Below, piece after piece: positions 17,782-24,790 of a stretch of DNA of 64,000 bases. The notes beneath the pieces were generated by a model. The model saw only the letters and a list, made by a program, of their open reading frames with translations. It did no database searches and had not been told where the DNA came from. The DNA is from Aquabacter spiritensis (lineage in GTDB: Bacteria; Pseudomonadota; Alphaproteobacteria; Rhizobiales; Xanthobacteraceae), in the NCBI RefSeq assembly GCF_004346185.1, contig NZ_SMAI01000002.1, positions 248,001 through 312,000 on the forward strand, given 5' to 3'. The translations under genes and the position numbers were made by a program. Each line of letters begins with the position of its first letter. Positions within the stretch are counted from its first letter, which is position 1.

Positions 17782-18519
17782 CTAGGGGAGCTGGGAAATC
17801 AGAGCGCTTTCGGTCGTCTCTCCATGCTGGCGAAGCGCCTCCCGGAGGCGTTCAGCGTCGCGCGCCGCCAATGCGTCGGCAATTTCCTCATGCTCGCGCT
17901 GACGACGACGTGCGGCATCCGGATTGTGACCGCGATAACTGAGATAGGACACGATCTGAAGCTGCAATTGCAACTGTCCGTATGCGCGGTCAAGAAACGG
18001 GTTGTGGGCCGCCCCGACAACCGCTGCATGAAAGGCACTGTTCGCGCGAACAAAACGCGGCCCGGCCCCGTCGCCGTACGGATCGTCGATTGACGTGGCA
18101 TGCATCTCCTCGACGAGCGCCCGCACCCGGGCCATGTCGTCATCCGTCGCCCGAAGCGCTGCGCCTTCGGCGGCGAATGCTTCGAGGGCACGGCGCAACG
18201 CAAACATTTGCGCGGCGGCGTCGGGGCCGATGGTGGTGACGGTGGTGCCGCTGCGCCCCTTGATCGATAACATGCCTTCCGTCTGCAGCCGGTTCACCGC
18301 TTCCTTCACCGGCATGCGCCCGAGCCCCAGCCTCGCGGCCAGGAGATTGACCGATGTGCGCTCGCCTGGTCGGAGGCCACGGGCCAGAATGAGATCGACA
18401 ATTCCGGAATAGGCGGCTTCCGCCGCCGATGGCGGTTTGACTGTGGACAGCGCGTGGGGCATGCCGATCTGGGGCATCCCATCCCCGGCGGCTCCGCCCA
18501 TGGGAGCGGTCTCTTCCAT
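17782..18519 (-). CDS. GntR family transcriptional regulator (FadR/FCD type)
   Basis: A 245-residue protein from ATG 18519, chosen for the GGAGGA directly upstream. Longer starts exist, up to 18603, where the gene would overlap the reductase gene by 32 bp. The N-terminal winged helix is recognisable (IVDLILARGLRPGERTSVNLLAARLGLGRMPVKEAVNRLQ as two segments), followed by an FCD ligand-binding domain with the helical NSAFHAAVVGAAHNP and YLSYRGHNP regions carrying the usual metal-site His. It lies immediately downstream of the ketopantoate-reductase-like gene on the same strand and likely controls that gene and the divergent nitrilase operon through the inverted repeat at 19558-19582. Confidence 0.93.
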   Translation of the reverse strand: MEETAPMGGAAGDGMPQIGMPHALSTVKPPSAAEAAYSGIVDLILARGLRPGERTSVNLLAARLGLGRMPVKEAVNRLQTEGMLSIKGRSGTTVTTIGPDAAAQMFALRRALEAFAAEGAALRATDDDMARVRALVEEMHATSIDDPYGDGAGPRFVRANSAFHAAVVGAAHNPFLDRAYGQLQLQLQIVSYLSYRGHNPDAARRRQREHEEIADALAARDAERLREALRQHGETTESALISQLP

Positions 18520-18571
18520 GCTTCCTCCGACTGCCAGTGTCTCCGGCATTGGCGCCGCCGACGGGCCTCGA

Positions 18572-19513
18572 TCAGAGGCGTCCGGCCGCACGCCTTTCTT
18601 CATACGCTTTCAGATGTGTATGGGCAGCCTCCAGCAAGGGTGCGTCGATGCCAAACTGCCGCATGCGGTCAGCCGCATATCCTACGATGTGGTCCGCTTC
18701 CACTCGCTTTCCGGACTCAAGGTCGCGCAGCATGGAGGCCGTGTAAGACGAGCTGGCATCGTGGAAAAGGCGACGATATTCGGTCTTGAAGTCCTCCGAG
18801 ACGGGGTAGCCTGCCTCTGCCGCGAGGCCGGCGAGTGTCTCGAGCATCGACGTCATTTGCGCGCTTCCACGTGGCGTGCGGGCTATTTCACCCACGCTCG
18901 CGCGCATCAGGCAGGTCATAGAGGCGACCGTCGCCAAATGGACGAATTTCTCCCACATGCGGCCGACGACATTGTCCACCAGGCTCGCTTCCACGCTTGA
19001 TCCGTCGAAGGTGGCCTTCAGCGCCGAGCAGCGCGCACTGATGCTGCCGTCCTGTTCGCCGAACACCAGATAGCGCCAATCGTTGAGGTGCAGGATGGTG
19101 CCGTCCGTGGTCACGGTGGCGGCGATCTTGGCGAGACCGCCGAGCACGCGCTCCCGCCCGTACCGGGCGTTGAGCACCTCCATGTGCGAGAGCCCGTTCA
19201 GCAAAGGAAGGATGGCGGCCCCTCCTTCGATCGCGGGTTCGATGGCCGCCATGGCGTCTTCCAAGTCGTAGGCTTTACAGGTGAGGAGGGCGACGTCGAA
19301 CGGTGCCTCATCGTCGAGTTCGTCCTGCGCGATAGCCCTCACGCTCGAACACACGAAATCTCCGCACGCCGCGCTGCGGATGGCAAGCCCTTGCGCCTGC
19401 AACTGCGCGCGGCGCCGCTGGCGGACCAGGAACGTGACGTCGGCTCCGGCCTCGACGAGGCGCCCACCGAAATAGCCCCCCAACGCGCCGGCTCCCAGGC
19501 TCAAAATTCGCAT
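18572..19513 (-). CDS. Ketopantoate reductase-like (PanE/ApbA family) oxidoreductase
   Basis: A 313-residue protein starting at ATG 19513. An N-terminal Rossmann fold with GAGALG at residues 7-12 predicts NAD(P)H binding; LTCKAYD carries the conserved Lys of the family and LLNGL the conserved Asn. The C-terminal helical domain (KFVHLATVASMTCLMRASVGEI) is that of PanE/ApbA. Family members reduce 2-ketopantoate or related 2-keto acids. Away from pantothenate genes and beside a nitrilase and an importer, a 2-keto or 2-hydroxy acid arising from the imported compound is a more likely substrate than ketopantoate. The first gene of a two-gene unit with GntR, divergent from the nitrilase. Confidence 0.88.
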   Translation of the reverse strand: MRILSLGAGALGGYFGGRLVEAGADVTFLVRQRRRAQLQAQGLAIRSAACGDFVCSSVRAIAQDELDDEAPFDVALLTCKAYDLEDAMAAIEPAIEGGAAILPLLNGLSHMEVLNARYGRERVLGGLAKIAATVTTDGTILHLNDWRYLVFGEQDGSISARCSALKATFDGSSVEASLVDNVVGRMWEKFVHLATVASMTCLMRASVGEIARTPRGSAQMTSMLETLAGLAAEAGYPVSEDFKTEYRRLFHDASSSYTASMLRDLESGKRVEADHIVGYAADRMRQFGIDAPLLEAAHTHLKAYEERRAAGRL

Positions 19514-19557
19514 GACGCCGACTCTCCCTTGGCGATCGGATTTTATTGAATATCTAT

Positions 19558-19582
19558 TTGACATGCTTATCTGACATGTCAA
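19558..19582. promoter_or_regulatory. Inverted repeat operator in divergent promoter
   Basis: TTGACATG at 19558-19565 and CATGTCAA at 19575-19582 form a perfect 8-bp inverted repeat with a 9-bp spacer; the right arm is itself part of the palindrome TGACATGTCA. It sits in the 99-bp divergent region between the reductase (start 19513) and nitrilase (start 19613) genes and is the natural target for the GntR protein encoded at 17782-18519. Confidence 0.6.
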
Positions 19583-19612
19583 TATGCCGCAAGCTCCAAA
19601 AGGGCATGCGAC

Positions 19613-20617
19613 ATGACCACTCCTTCCCCGTTCGACGAGGCGGTAAGGCGCGCAACCGACACCCCCGTCGCGCCCTATCAGGCTGCTTGCATCCAGGCTG
19701 CAACCGTTGCCTTCGATGTGAGGCGCACACTTCAGAAGGCCCGCGATCTGGTCGCCCAGGCCGCCGCCGACGGAGCCAAGCTGGTGTTGCTTCCCGAGGC
19801 CTTCGTCGGCGGCTATCCGCGGGGCGCCGATTTTGGAGCCGTTGTCGGCGTGCGCACCCCTGAGGGACGTGATCAGTTCCGCCAATATTTCGACGCCGCA
19901 ATCGACGTGCCCGGCCCAGCCGTGGAGGCACTTGCTCTCGTTGCGAAGCAGAGTGCGGTGCATCTCGTCGTCGGCGTGATCGAGCGCGACGGGCTGACGC
20001 TCTACTGCACGGTCTTGTTCTTCGACGACGAGGGTCGGCTCACCGGCAAGCACCGCAAGCTCATGCCTACCGGCTCGGAACGCCTCATCTGGGGTTTCGG
20101 CGACGGATCCACCATGCCGGTGCCCGAGACGCCGCTCGGGCGGCTCGGGGCGGTGATCTGCTGGGAAAATTACATGCCCTTGCTGCGTACGGCGATGTAC
20201 GCCAAGCGGGTGCAGGTGTGGTGCGCCCCAACGGCGGACGCACGCTCCACTTGGCTGCCGACCATGCAGCATATCGCGATGGAAGGCCGCTGCTTCGTCC
20301 TGTCCACCAACCAGTTCTGCCGGCGAAGCGACTATCCTGCGGATTATGCCTCCCTATTGCCCGACGATCCCGAAGCGGTCGTCTGCCGTGGCGGGGCCTG
20401 CATCGTCGATCCGCTCGGCACTGTGCTCGCAGGTCCGCTTTGGGACCGAGAGGGCATCCTGACGGCCGAGATCGACCTGGCGGCCACCACCCGAGGCGCC
20501 TTCGATTTCGATCCCGTGGGGCACTACGCACGGCCCGACGTTTTTCGGCTCCATGTCGATGATGCCGAAAAGCGCGCGGTCAATTTCAACGGCCCCCAGG
20601 ACGAGGCCCTTATCTGA
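19613..20617 (+). CDS. Nitrilase (carbon-nitrogen hydrolase)
   Basis: A 334-residue protein starting at ATG 19613. The catalytic triad is visible: Glu62 in LPEAFVGGYPRG, Lys149 in HRKLMPT, and the nucleophile Cys183 in GAVICWENYMPL. The CWEN-MPL context and the length put it in the true nitrilase branch, which converts nitriles to carboxylic acid and ammonia, rather than the amidase branches. It is the first gene of a nitrilase, cupin, substrate-binding protein, permease, ATPase operon, which suggests that an imported nitrile, or a compound dehydrated to a nitrile, is hydrolysed here. Divergent from the reductase gene with a shared operator. Confidence 0.95.
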   Translation: MTTPSPFDEAVRRATDTPVAPYQAACIQAATVAFDVRRTLQKARDLVAQAAADGAKLVLLPEAFVGGYPRGADFGAVVGVRTPEGRDQFRQYFDAAIDVPGPAVEALALVAKQSAVHLVVGVIERDGLTLYCTVLFFDDEGRLTGKHRKLMPTGSERLIWGFGDGSTMPVPETPLGRLGAVICWENYMPLLRTAMYAKRVQVWCAPTADARSTWLPTMQHIAMEGRCFVLSTNQFCRRSDYPADYASLLPDDPEAVVCRGGACIVDPLGTVLAGPLWDREGILTAEIDLAATTRGAFDFDPVGHYARPDVFRLHVDDAEKRAVNFNGPQDEALI

Positions 20618-20640
20618 CATTCGAACCATTGTGGGAGTTC

Positions 20641-21030
20641 ATGAGCATGCAATATCCAGTCGTTTCGGTTTCCGATGTCACGCAGGTGCAGGGCGAATCC
20701 AAACACCAGCTCTCCAGCAAGGCGGTGCTTCACCAGGTGCCGGACGCAGAGACCAGCCTGTTCCGCGTCAAGCCGGGTGGTCGCATCAAGTCGCACTATC
20801 ACCAGAAGGTCTGGGACCTCTTCTTCGGCGTCCAAGGAGACGGTGTCGTTCATTATACGGAGGACGGCGAGGCGCGTACGGCGCCGCTGCGCACAGGCTC
20901 CTTCTGCGCAATGCCCCCCAATGTCGTCCACGAAGTGCGCAATGCCAGCGAGACGGACGACATGCTGTTTCTGCTGATCCATTCGCCCTGGGAAGGCTAC
21001 GACCACGTTCCGGTGCGCGCCGAGGATTGA
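20641..21030 (+). CDS. Cupin domain protein
   Basis: A 129-residue single-domain cupin. ATG 20641 follows a GGGAG; upstream in-frame starts would run into the nitrilase end. Metal ligands of cupin motif 1 are seen as His52 and His54 (SHYHQKVWD) and of motif 2 as His97 in PPNVVHEVRN. Small cupins act as dioxygenases, isomerases or sensors of small acids. No family-specific function can be given. It lies 23 bp after the nitrilase and 81 bp before the importer gene, so it is part of the same pathway. Confidence 0.88.
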   Translation: MSMQYPVVSVSDVTQVQGESKHQLSSKAVLHQVPDAETSLFRVKPGGRIKSHYHQKVWDLFFGVQGDGVVHYTEDGEARTAPLRTGSFCAMPPNVVHEVRNASETDDMLFLLIHSPWEGYDHVPVRAED

Positions 21031-21111
21031 GCAAAAAACGACCCGGTGCCGCCTTCTCCAGAACAGAACAGCGCAAAAAGCGCACGTCCTTCCAGACCGT
21101 GGAGCAAGCAC

Positions 21112-22116
21112 ATGTCAAATTCCATTTTTTCTCCCCCTTTGACGCGCAGACGGGCCCTCGCCGGCCTCGGTGCCTGTGCTGCCGTCCCCTTGGTGCCGCT
21201 GGCCCGCCCCGCGCTCGCTCAGACCAAGCTCGCGGCACTCGATATCCCCTCTCTGGCAATGCCATCCCTCGGCGCCTTTCCCTCCCCCGTTATCAAGGAG
21301 AAGGGTTTTGACAAGGCGAATGGGCTCGATGTGACGTTCCAGCCCAAGGCCGCCGGTATTTACCGCTCCGACTTCGCCTCCGGCGCGAGCCCCCTCGGCG
21401 GATCCGGCAGCCTTTTGATCGATGTCGGCCTCGTGAGCGAAAAAGGCGCCAAGATCATCTACCTGTTCAATATCAATGATTATTGGGGAACCGTGGCTGT
21501 TCCCGGCGCCAGCGCAATAAAAACGCTCAAGGATCTTTCCGGAAAGAAGCTAGCCGCGGCCCTGCCGACATCGAACTACGCCATTTTTCGCTATTTCGCG
21601 AAACTTTCCGGCCTCGATCTCTCCACGGTCGAGGTGATGAACACCTCCAGCACGGCGCTTGTGCCGATGATGGTCTCCGGGCGCGTGGATGGTGTCCAGC
21701 TCTGGGAGCCGGCCTATTCCATCCTGGCGTCGAAGGGGGATTATCGTGCCCTCGATTTCATCGGCTTATGGCGCGAGTCCAACAAGGTTGCGGCAATGCC
21801 CTATCAAGGAATCGCTGCCCATGAAGGCTGGGTAAAGGCCAATCCGCAGCTCATTCCGCGCCTCTACGCCATGTACGCACAAGCAGCGGACTTCATTGAA
21901 TCAAGCCCCGACGAGGCCGGATCCATCATTGCCAAGGCGAGCAAGACGGACCCTCAGACCATGGCCGATCTCATCCGCTCTAAAAGACTCGGCTTCAACA
22001 TGTACTGGGCGGGCGAACAGCGCGCGGCGACGGAAGCCATGTTTCGAGCCGCTTTGGAGATCGGCTTCCTGAAGGACATGCCCGCGCCCGACGTCCTGTT
22101 CGACAAGCCGGTCTGA
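21112..22116 (+). CDS. ABC transporter substrate-binding protein (NMT1/SsuA-like)
   Basis: A 334-residue protein starting at ATG 21112 (Shine-Dalgarno GGAGCA). The N-terminus has a twin-arginine-type signal (TRRRALAGLG at residues 11-20, hydrophobic stretch, ALAQ cleavage site near 37). The mature part has the periplasmic-binding type II fold of the NitT/TauT group, with a predicted ligand loop around GDWEP-like QLWEPAYS. These proteins deliver small anions, sulfonates, pyrimidines or nitriles to their permease. It belongs with the permease and ATPase directly downstream. Confidence 0.93.
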   Translation: MSNSIFSPPLTRRRALAGLGACAAVPLVPLARPALAQTKLAALDIPSLAMPSLGAFPSPVIKEKGFDKANGLDVTFQPKAAGIYRSDFASGASPLGGSGSLLIDVGLVSEKGAKIIYLFNINDYWGTVAVPGASAIKTLKDLSGKKLAAALPTSNYAIFRYFAKLSGLDLSTVEVMNTSSTALVPMMVSGRVDGVQLWEPAYSILASKGDYRALDFIGLWRESNKVAAMPYQGIAAHEGWVKANPQLIPRLYAMYAQAADFIESSPDEAGSIIAKASKTDPQTMADLIRSKRLGFNMYWAGEQRAATEAMFRAALEIGFLKDMPAPDVLFDKPV

Positions 22117-22126
22117 GGAGGCATTT

Positions 22127-22909
22127 GTGGCGGTCCCCCGCGCATTGCGCGAGCGCTGGCGCAGCCAGTCGGCGCTCGTTCTCGATCTGGTGCTGATTGC
22201 CGTCGTCTGGCAGGTCAGCACCTATTTTCTTCCACCGATCGTCGCCCCAGGTCTTTCCGCGATCGGCCGGGCGCTGCTGGATATATTCATCGAACCGGAT
22301 CTTCGGATTCATCTCATTTATACGAGCCTGCGGGTGCTGGTGTCCCTGCTCGGCGCGTTCATCATCGGCACCGCAGTCGGCTTGATGATGGGTGGGTCCG
22401 ACTGGTTTCGCGATTATATGAGGCCCTTGCTGAACCTGATGCAGGGTATTCCCGCGCTTTCGTGGATCGTCTTTGCGGTGATCTGGTTCACCGAGGTGGA
22501 AGTGCGGATCGCGTTCATCATTCTCATGGTGACGATTCCGACCTTCGCGCTTCAGGTGGATTCCGCGGTGCGCGGGGTCAATCTCGACTTTATTCAACTC
22601 GCACAGGCATTCCGCGCCTCTCGGATGCAGCGCTACGCGATGGTGCTACTGCCCGCCATCGTCCCGGCCATCATCAGCGTCTGGTCGGTCAATCTCGGGA
22701 ATGCCATCCGAGTGGCAGTCGTGGCCGAACTGATCGGCGCGACAACTGGCGTAGGCTTTCAGCTCTTGAATGCCCAAGCCGTCCTCGACATGGCCGCCGC
22801 GATCGCTTGGACGCTGAGTTTGGTGCTCGTCCTGTTCTTCTACCAAGGCATCATCATGATGATTGAACGCCGGTTGCTGGCTTGGCGGCCCAAGGGAGAG
22901 CAGGCGTGA
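22127..22909 (+). CDS. ABC transporter permease (NitT/TauT type)
   Basis: A 260-residue inner-membrane protein with about six helices, starting at GTG 22127 behind GAGGAGG. The cytoplasmic coupling-helix EAA-type loop is recognisable (AVRGVNLDFIQLAQAFRASRMQ). It starts 10 bp after the substrate-binding gene, and its stop overlaps the ATPase GTG. It forms the translocation pore of the importer. Confidence 0.93.
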   Translation: MAVPRALRERWRSQSALVLDLVLIAVVWQVSTYFLPPIVAPGLSAIGRALLDIFIEPDLRIHLIYTSLRVLVSLLGAFIIGTAVGLMMGGSDWFRDYMRPLLNLMQGIPALSWIVFAVIWFTEVEVRIAFIILMVTIPTFALQVDSAVRGVNLDFIQLAQAFRASRMQRYAMVLLPAIVPAIISVWSVNLGNAIRVAVVAELIGATTGVGFQLLNAQAVLDMAAAIAWTLSLVLVLFFYQGIIMMIERRLLAWRPKGEQA

Positions 22910-23685
22910 ACCCAGATTTGCCCGTTACCTTTCAAAACGTCTCGAAGCGCTACACGCAACGCGATGAAGACTTCCTCGCCTGCCGCAATCTCAACTTTAG
23001 CGTCGCCGAAGGCGAGACCATCGCCATCGTCGGTGAAACCGGCTGCGGCAAGTCCACCGCCATGCAGATGCTGCTGGGCCTCCAGCAGCCCTCCGAAGGG
23101 CGGGTTCAAGTCCTGGGCTGTGATCCGTTCAAAGAGTTCGATGCCCTGCGTGGGCAAGTCGGCATCGTCTTTCAAACCGATCGTTTGCTGCCGTGGCGGA
23201 CCGCATCGCAGAACATCCAGTTCGGCCTCCAGGTGCTGCGCATTCCCAAGGCCCGGCGGCGACGGATCGCGGGCGAATGGCTCGAGCGGCTCGGCCTGTC
23301 GCAGTTTGCCGACGCCTATCCGCACCAGCTCTCCGGAGGTATGCGCCAGCGTGTGGCGATCGCCCGGACGTTCGCGATCGAGCCGCGCGTGCTGCTCGCC
23401 GACGAGGCCTTCTCTGCGCTCGACGAGATCACGGCGAGCGTGATCCGCGTCGATCTGCTCCGGCTGGTGCGCGAGCAGCGCACCACCACGATCTTCATCA
23501 CCCATTCGGTCCCGGAAGCCGCAGAAGTGGCCGAGCGCGTCCTGGTATTCGGCCGCCCCGGCCAGGTGGTGAAGGAGGTCAACGTGCGGGACCTGTCGTC
23601 ACGCGAGGAAGCCGCGGCGGAAATTCGCATCGGCCTGCAGATGGCGCGGGCGGAGTCTCGACGTTGCGAGACATCTCCAACATAG
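22906..23685 (+). CDS. ABC transporter ATP-binding protein
   Basis: A 259-residue protein. A GTG at 22906 overlaps the permease stop (GTGA), giving translational coupling; an in-frame TTG at 22882 is less likely. Walker A GETGCGKST is at residues 43-51, a Q-loop follows in IVFQTDRLLPW, the signature LSGGMRQR is at about 142-149, Walker B ends LLADEAFSALDE, and the H-loop is in ITHSVPEA. This matches the SsuB/TauB/NrtD ATPase group. The last gene of the nitrilase-importer operon. Confidence 0.95.
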   Translation: MNPDLPVTFQNVSKRYTQRDEDFLACRNLNFSVAEGETIAIVGETGCGKSTAMQMLLGLQQPSEGRVQVLGCDPFKEFDALRGQVGIVFQTDRLLPWRTASQNIQFGLQVLRIPKARRRRIAGEWLERLGLSQFADAYPHQLSGGMRQRVAIARTFAIEPRVLLADEAFSALDEITASVIRVDLLRLVREQRTTTIFITHSVPEAAEVAERVLVFGRPGQVVKEVNVRDLSSREEAAAEIRIGLQMARAESRRCETSPT

Positions 23686-23834
23686 CGCCTTCTCGGATCT
23701 TCCCTTGATGCAGCCCCACGTCAAAAAGCAGCCAGGGATAGAAGCAGAGAATCTCCGGAGAGCCGAGGAAGAGTTGGCTGGACGACACCAAGTGCTCTAC
23801 CGCCGCCGCAACGTCATCGAGCGGGAATTAACTG

Positions 23835-24086
23835 TCATCGGACGGGGCGCTTGTTCCCCCTGCTGCGGCGCCAAGCCCACCACACGGCGAAGGGTGCCGA
23901 GAGAATGGGATGATACAGGAAAACGAGCAATGCTCCCCAGGAGGCAAGTGACACTCCGTCTGGATTGGGGGGGTCCGGTAGCGTTAAGAAAGACAAGCCG
24001 TTGAACGCCGTGAAAAACCACTGGATCGGCAAGCCGGTGAACAGCCAGATCACCCATTGGCCGATATACCAAAGAGGAATTTTCAT
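23835..24086 (-). CDS. Small predicted membrane protein
   Basis: An ORF of 83 codons from ATG 24086, or longer if translation starts at GTG 24227 or 24218 in the same frame. Two hydrophobic helices (IGQWVIWLFTGLPIQWFFTAFNGL and ALLVFLYHPILSAPFAVWWAW regions) and a basic end (RRSRGNKRPVR) look like a genuine small membrane protein. Upstream in frame is a segment QFKALARKLECDEGEARCD that resembles a family of short acidic proteins found in alphaproteobacteria, so the two may have been fused by decay or may be one gene. Function unknown. Confidence 0.5.
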   Translation of the reverse strand: MKIPLWYIGQWVIWLFTGLPIQWFFTAFNGLSFLTLPDPPNPDGVSLASWGALLVFLYHPILSAPFAVWWAWRRSRGNKRPVR

Positions 24087-24790
24087 TCGTCGGCTTTCTC
24101 CGGCGTCGGCTTCACGTTCGCCGCCGTGTTTCAGCCACCCATCGCATCGGGCTTCCCCCTCGTCGCATTCCAGCTTGCGAGCTAAGGCCTTGAATTGGCT
24201 GCCCTGATGGTCGGGCACCAGCGTCACGCCTGGCTCCCCAGATGCGGCGCAGAAGGAATCGTGCGCCCTTTTAGGGGATCTCCAGCGTATGGCGCAACTT
24301 TTGCCCGCCGGTGCCCTCCTGCGGCTGGTGACGAGATGGGCCGGGGACGGCCGCTCGCGCCCGGTGTCGACGGCGCCGGGCACCATGCTCTGATCCACGC
24401 TTCCGCGTGAGGAGCTTCTGAAACGATCGAGATCAGGGTCCGTGAGCGGCTGTCCCGACGGGGCGAGCACCTGATCCACACGGGTCCGGAAGTCCGACAG
24501 ACTCGGCTGCCGCGTCGAGAACAGCAGGCGCGATATGTTCGTTGGTCGCAACGCTCGACCTCGGCCGCGAGCACGGATGTGCCCATGGTCCTCTCGGGCA
24601 GGCTTCACCCAATGTCGCCGACACGGAAGAAATATTGTCCTGCTGGCGGCTCCAATACATCCCCCGGAGACGTGGCGCTGCGTATCGAGTTGGTGTGCAT
24701 GGTATTATTTAACCTAATAAATTCGAATTTTGATGCTAAACCGGAAGCCACTAAGGATGCGATTTTGCTTCGTATTATTTGGAGGTCGGT
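24087..24790. other. Gene-poor region before the first autotransporter
   Basis: About 700 bp with only low-quality open frames. The minus-strand frame from 24608 to 24087 is open without stops, but apart from the ECDE-type segment near 24110-24210 I recognise nothing in it. The last 120 bp (24690-24780) turn strongly AT-rich and must contain the promoter of the autotransporter gene; GTATTATTT occurs twice there, at 24702-24710 and 24772-24780. Confidence 0.4.
24719..24730. promoter_or_regulatory. 12-bp perfect palindrome
   Basis: AAATTCGAATTT is a perfect palindrome in the AT-rich leader, 61 bp before the GTG of the first autotransporter. It could be a regulator half-site pair or an UP-like element; nothing further supports a specific regulator. 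Confidence 0.35.

Noticed and set aside
23708-24004. 98-codon plus-strand open frame after the ABC ATPase
   Set aside because: It overlaps the better-supported minus-strand membrane protein and has no recognisable features beyond a short charged start.
24087-24608. Transposase or second small gene upstream of the small membrane protein
   Set aside because: The frame is open but only one short ECDE-type segment looks protein-like; the rest could not be matched to any family.
8744-24790. A direct repeat of the tRNA-Glu 3' end as the right attachment site of the island
   Set aside because: No copy of the T-arm to CCA segment was found by eye between 8.8 and 24.8 kb; the right border of the acquired region stays undefined.
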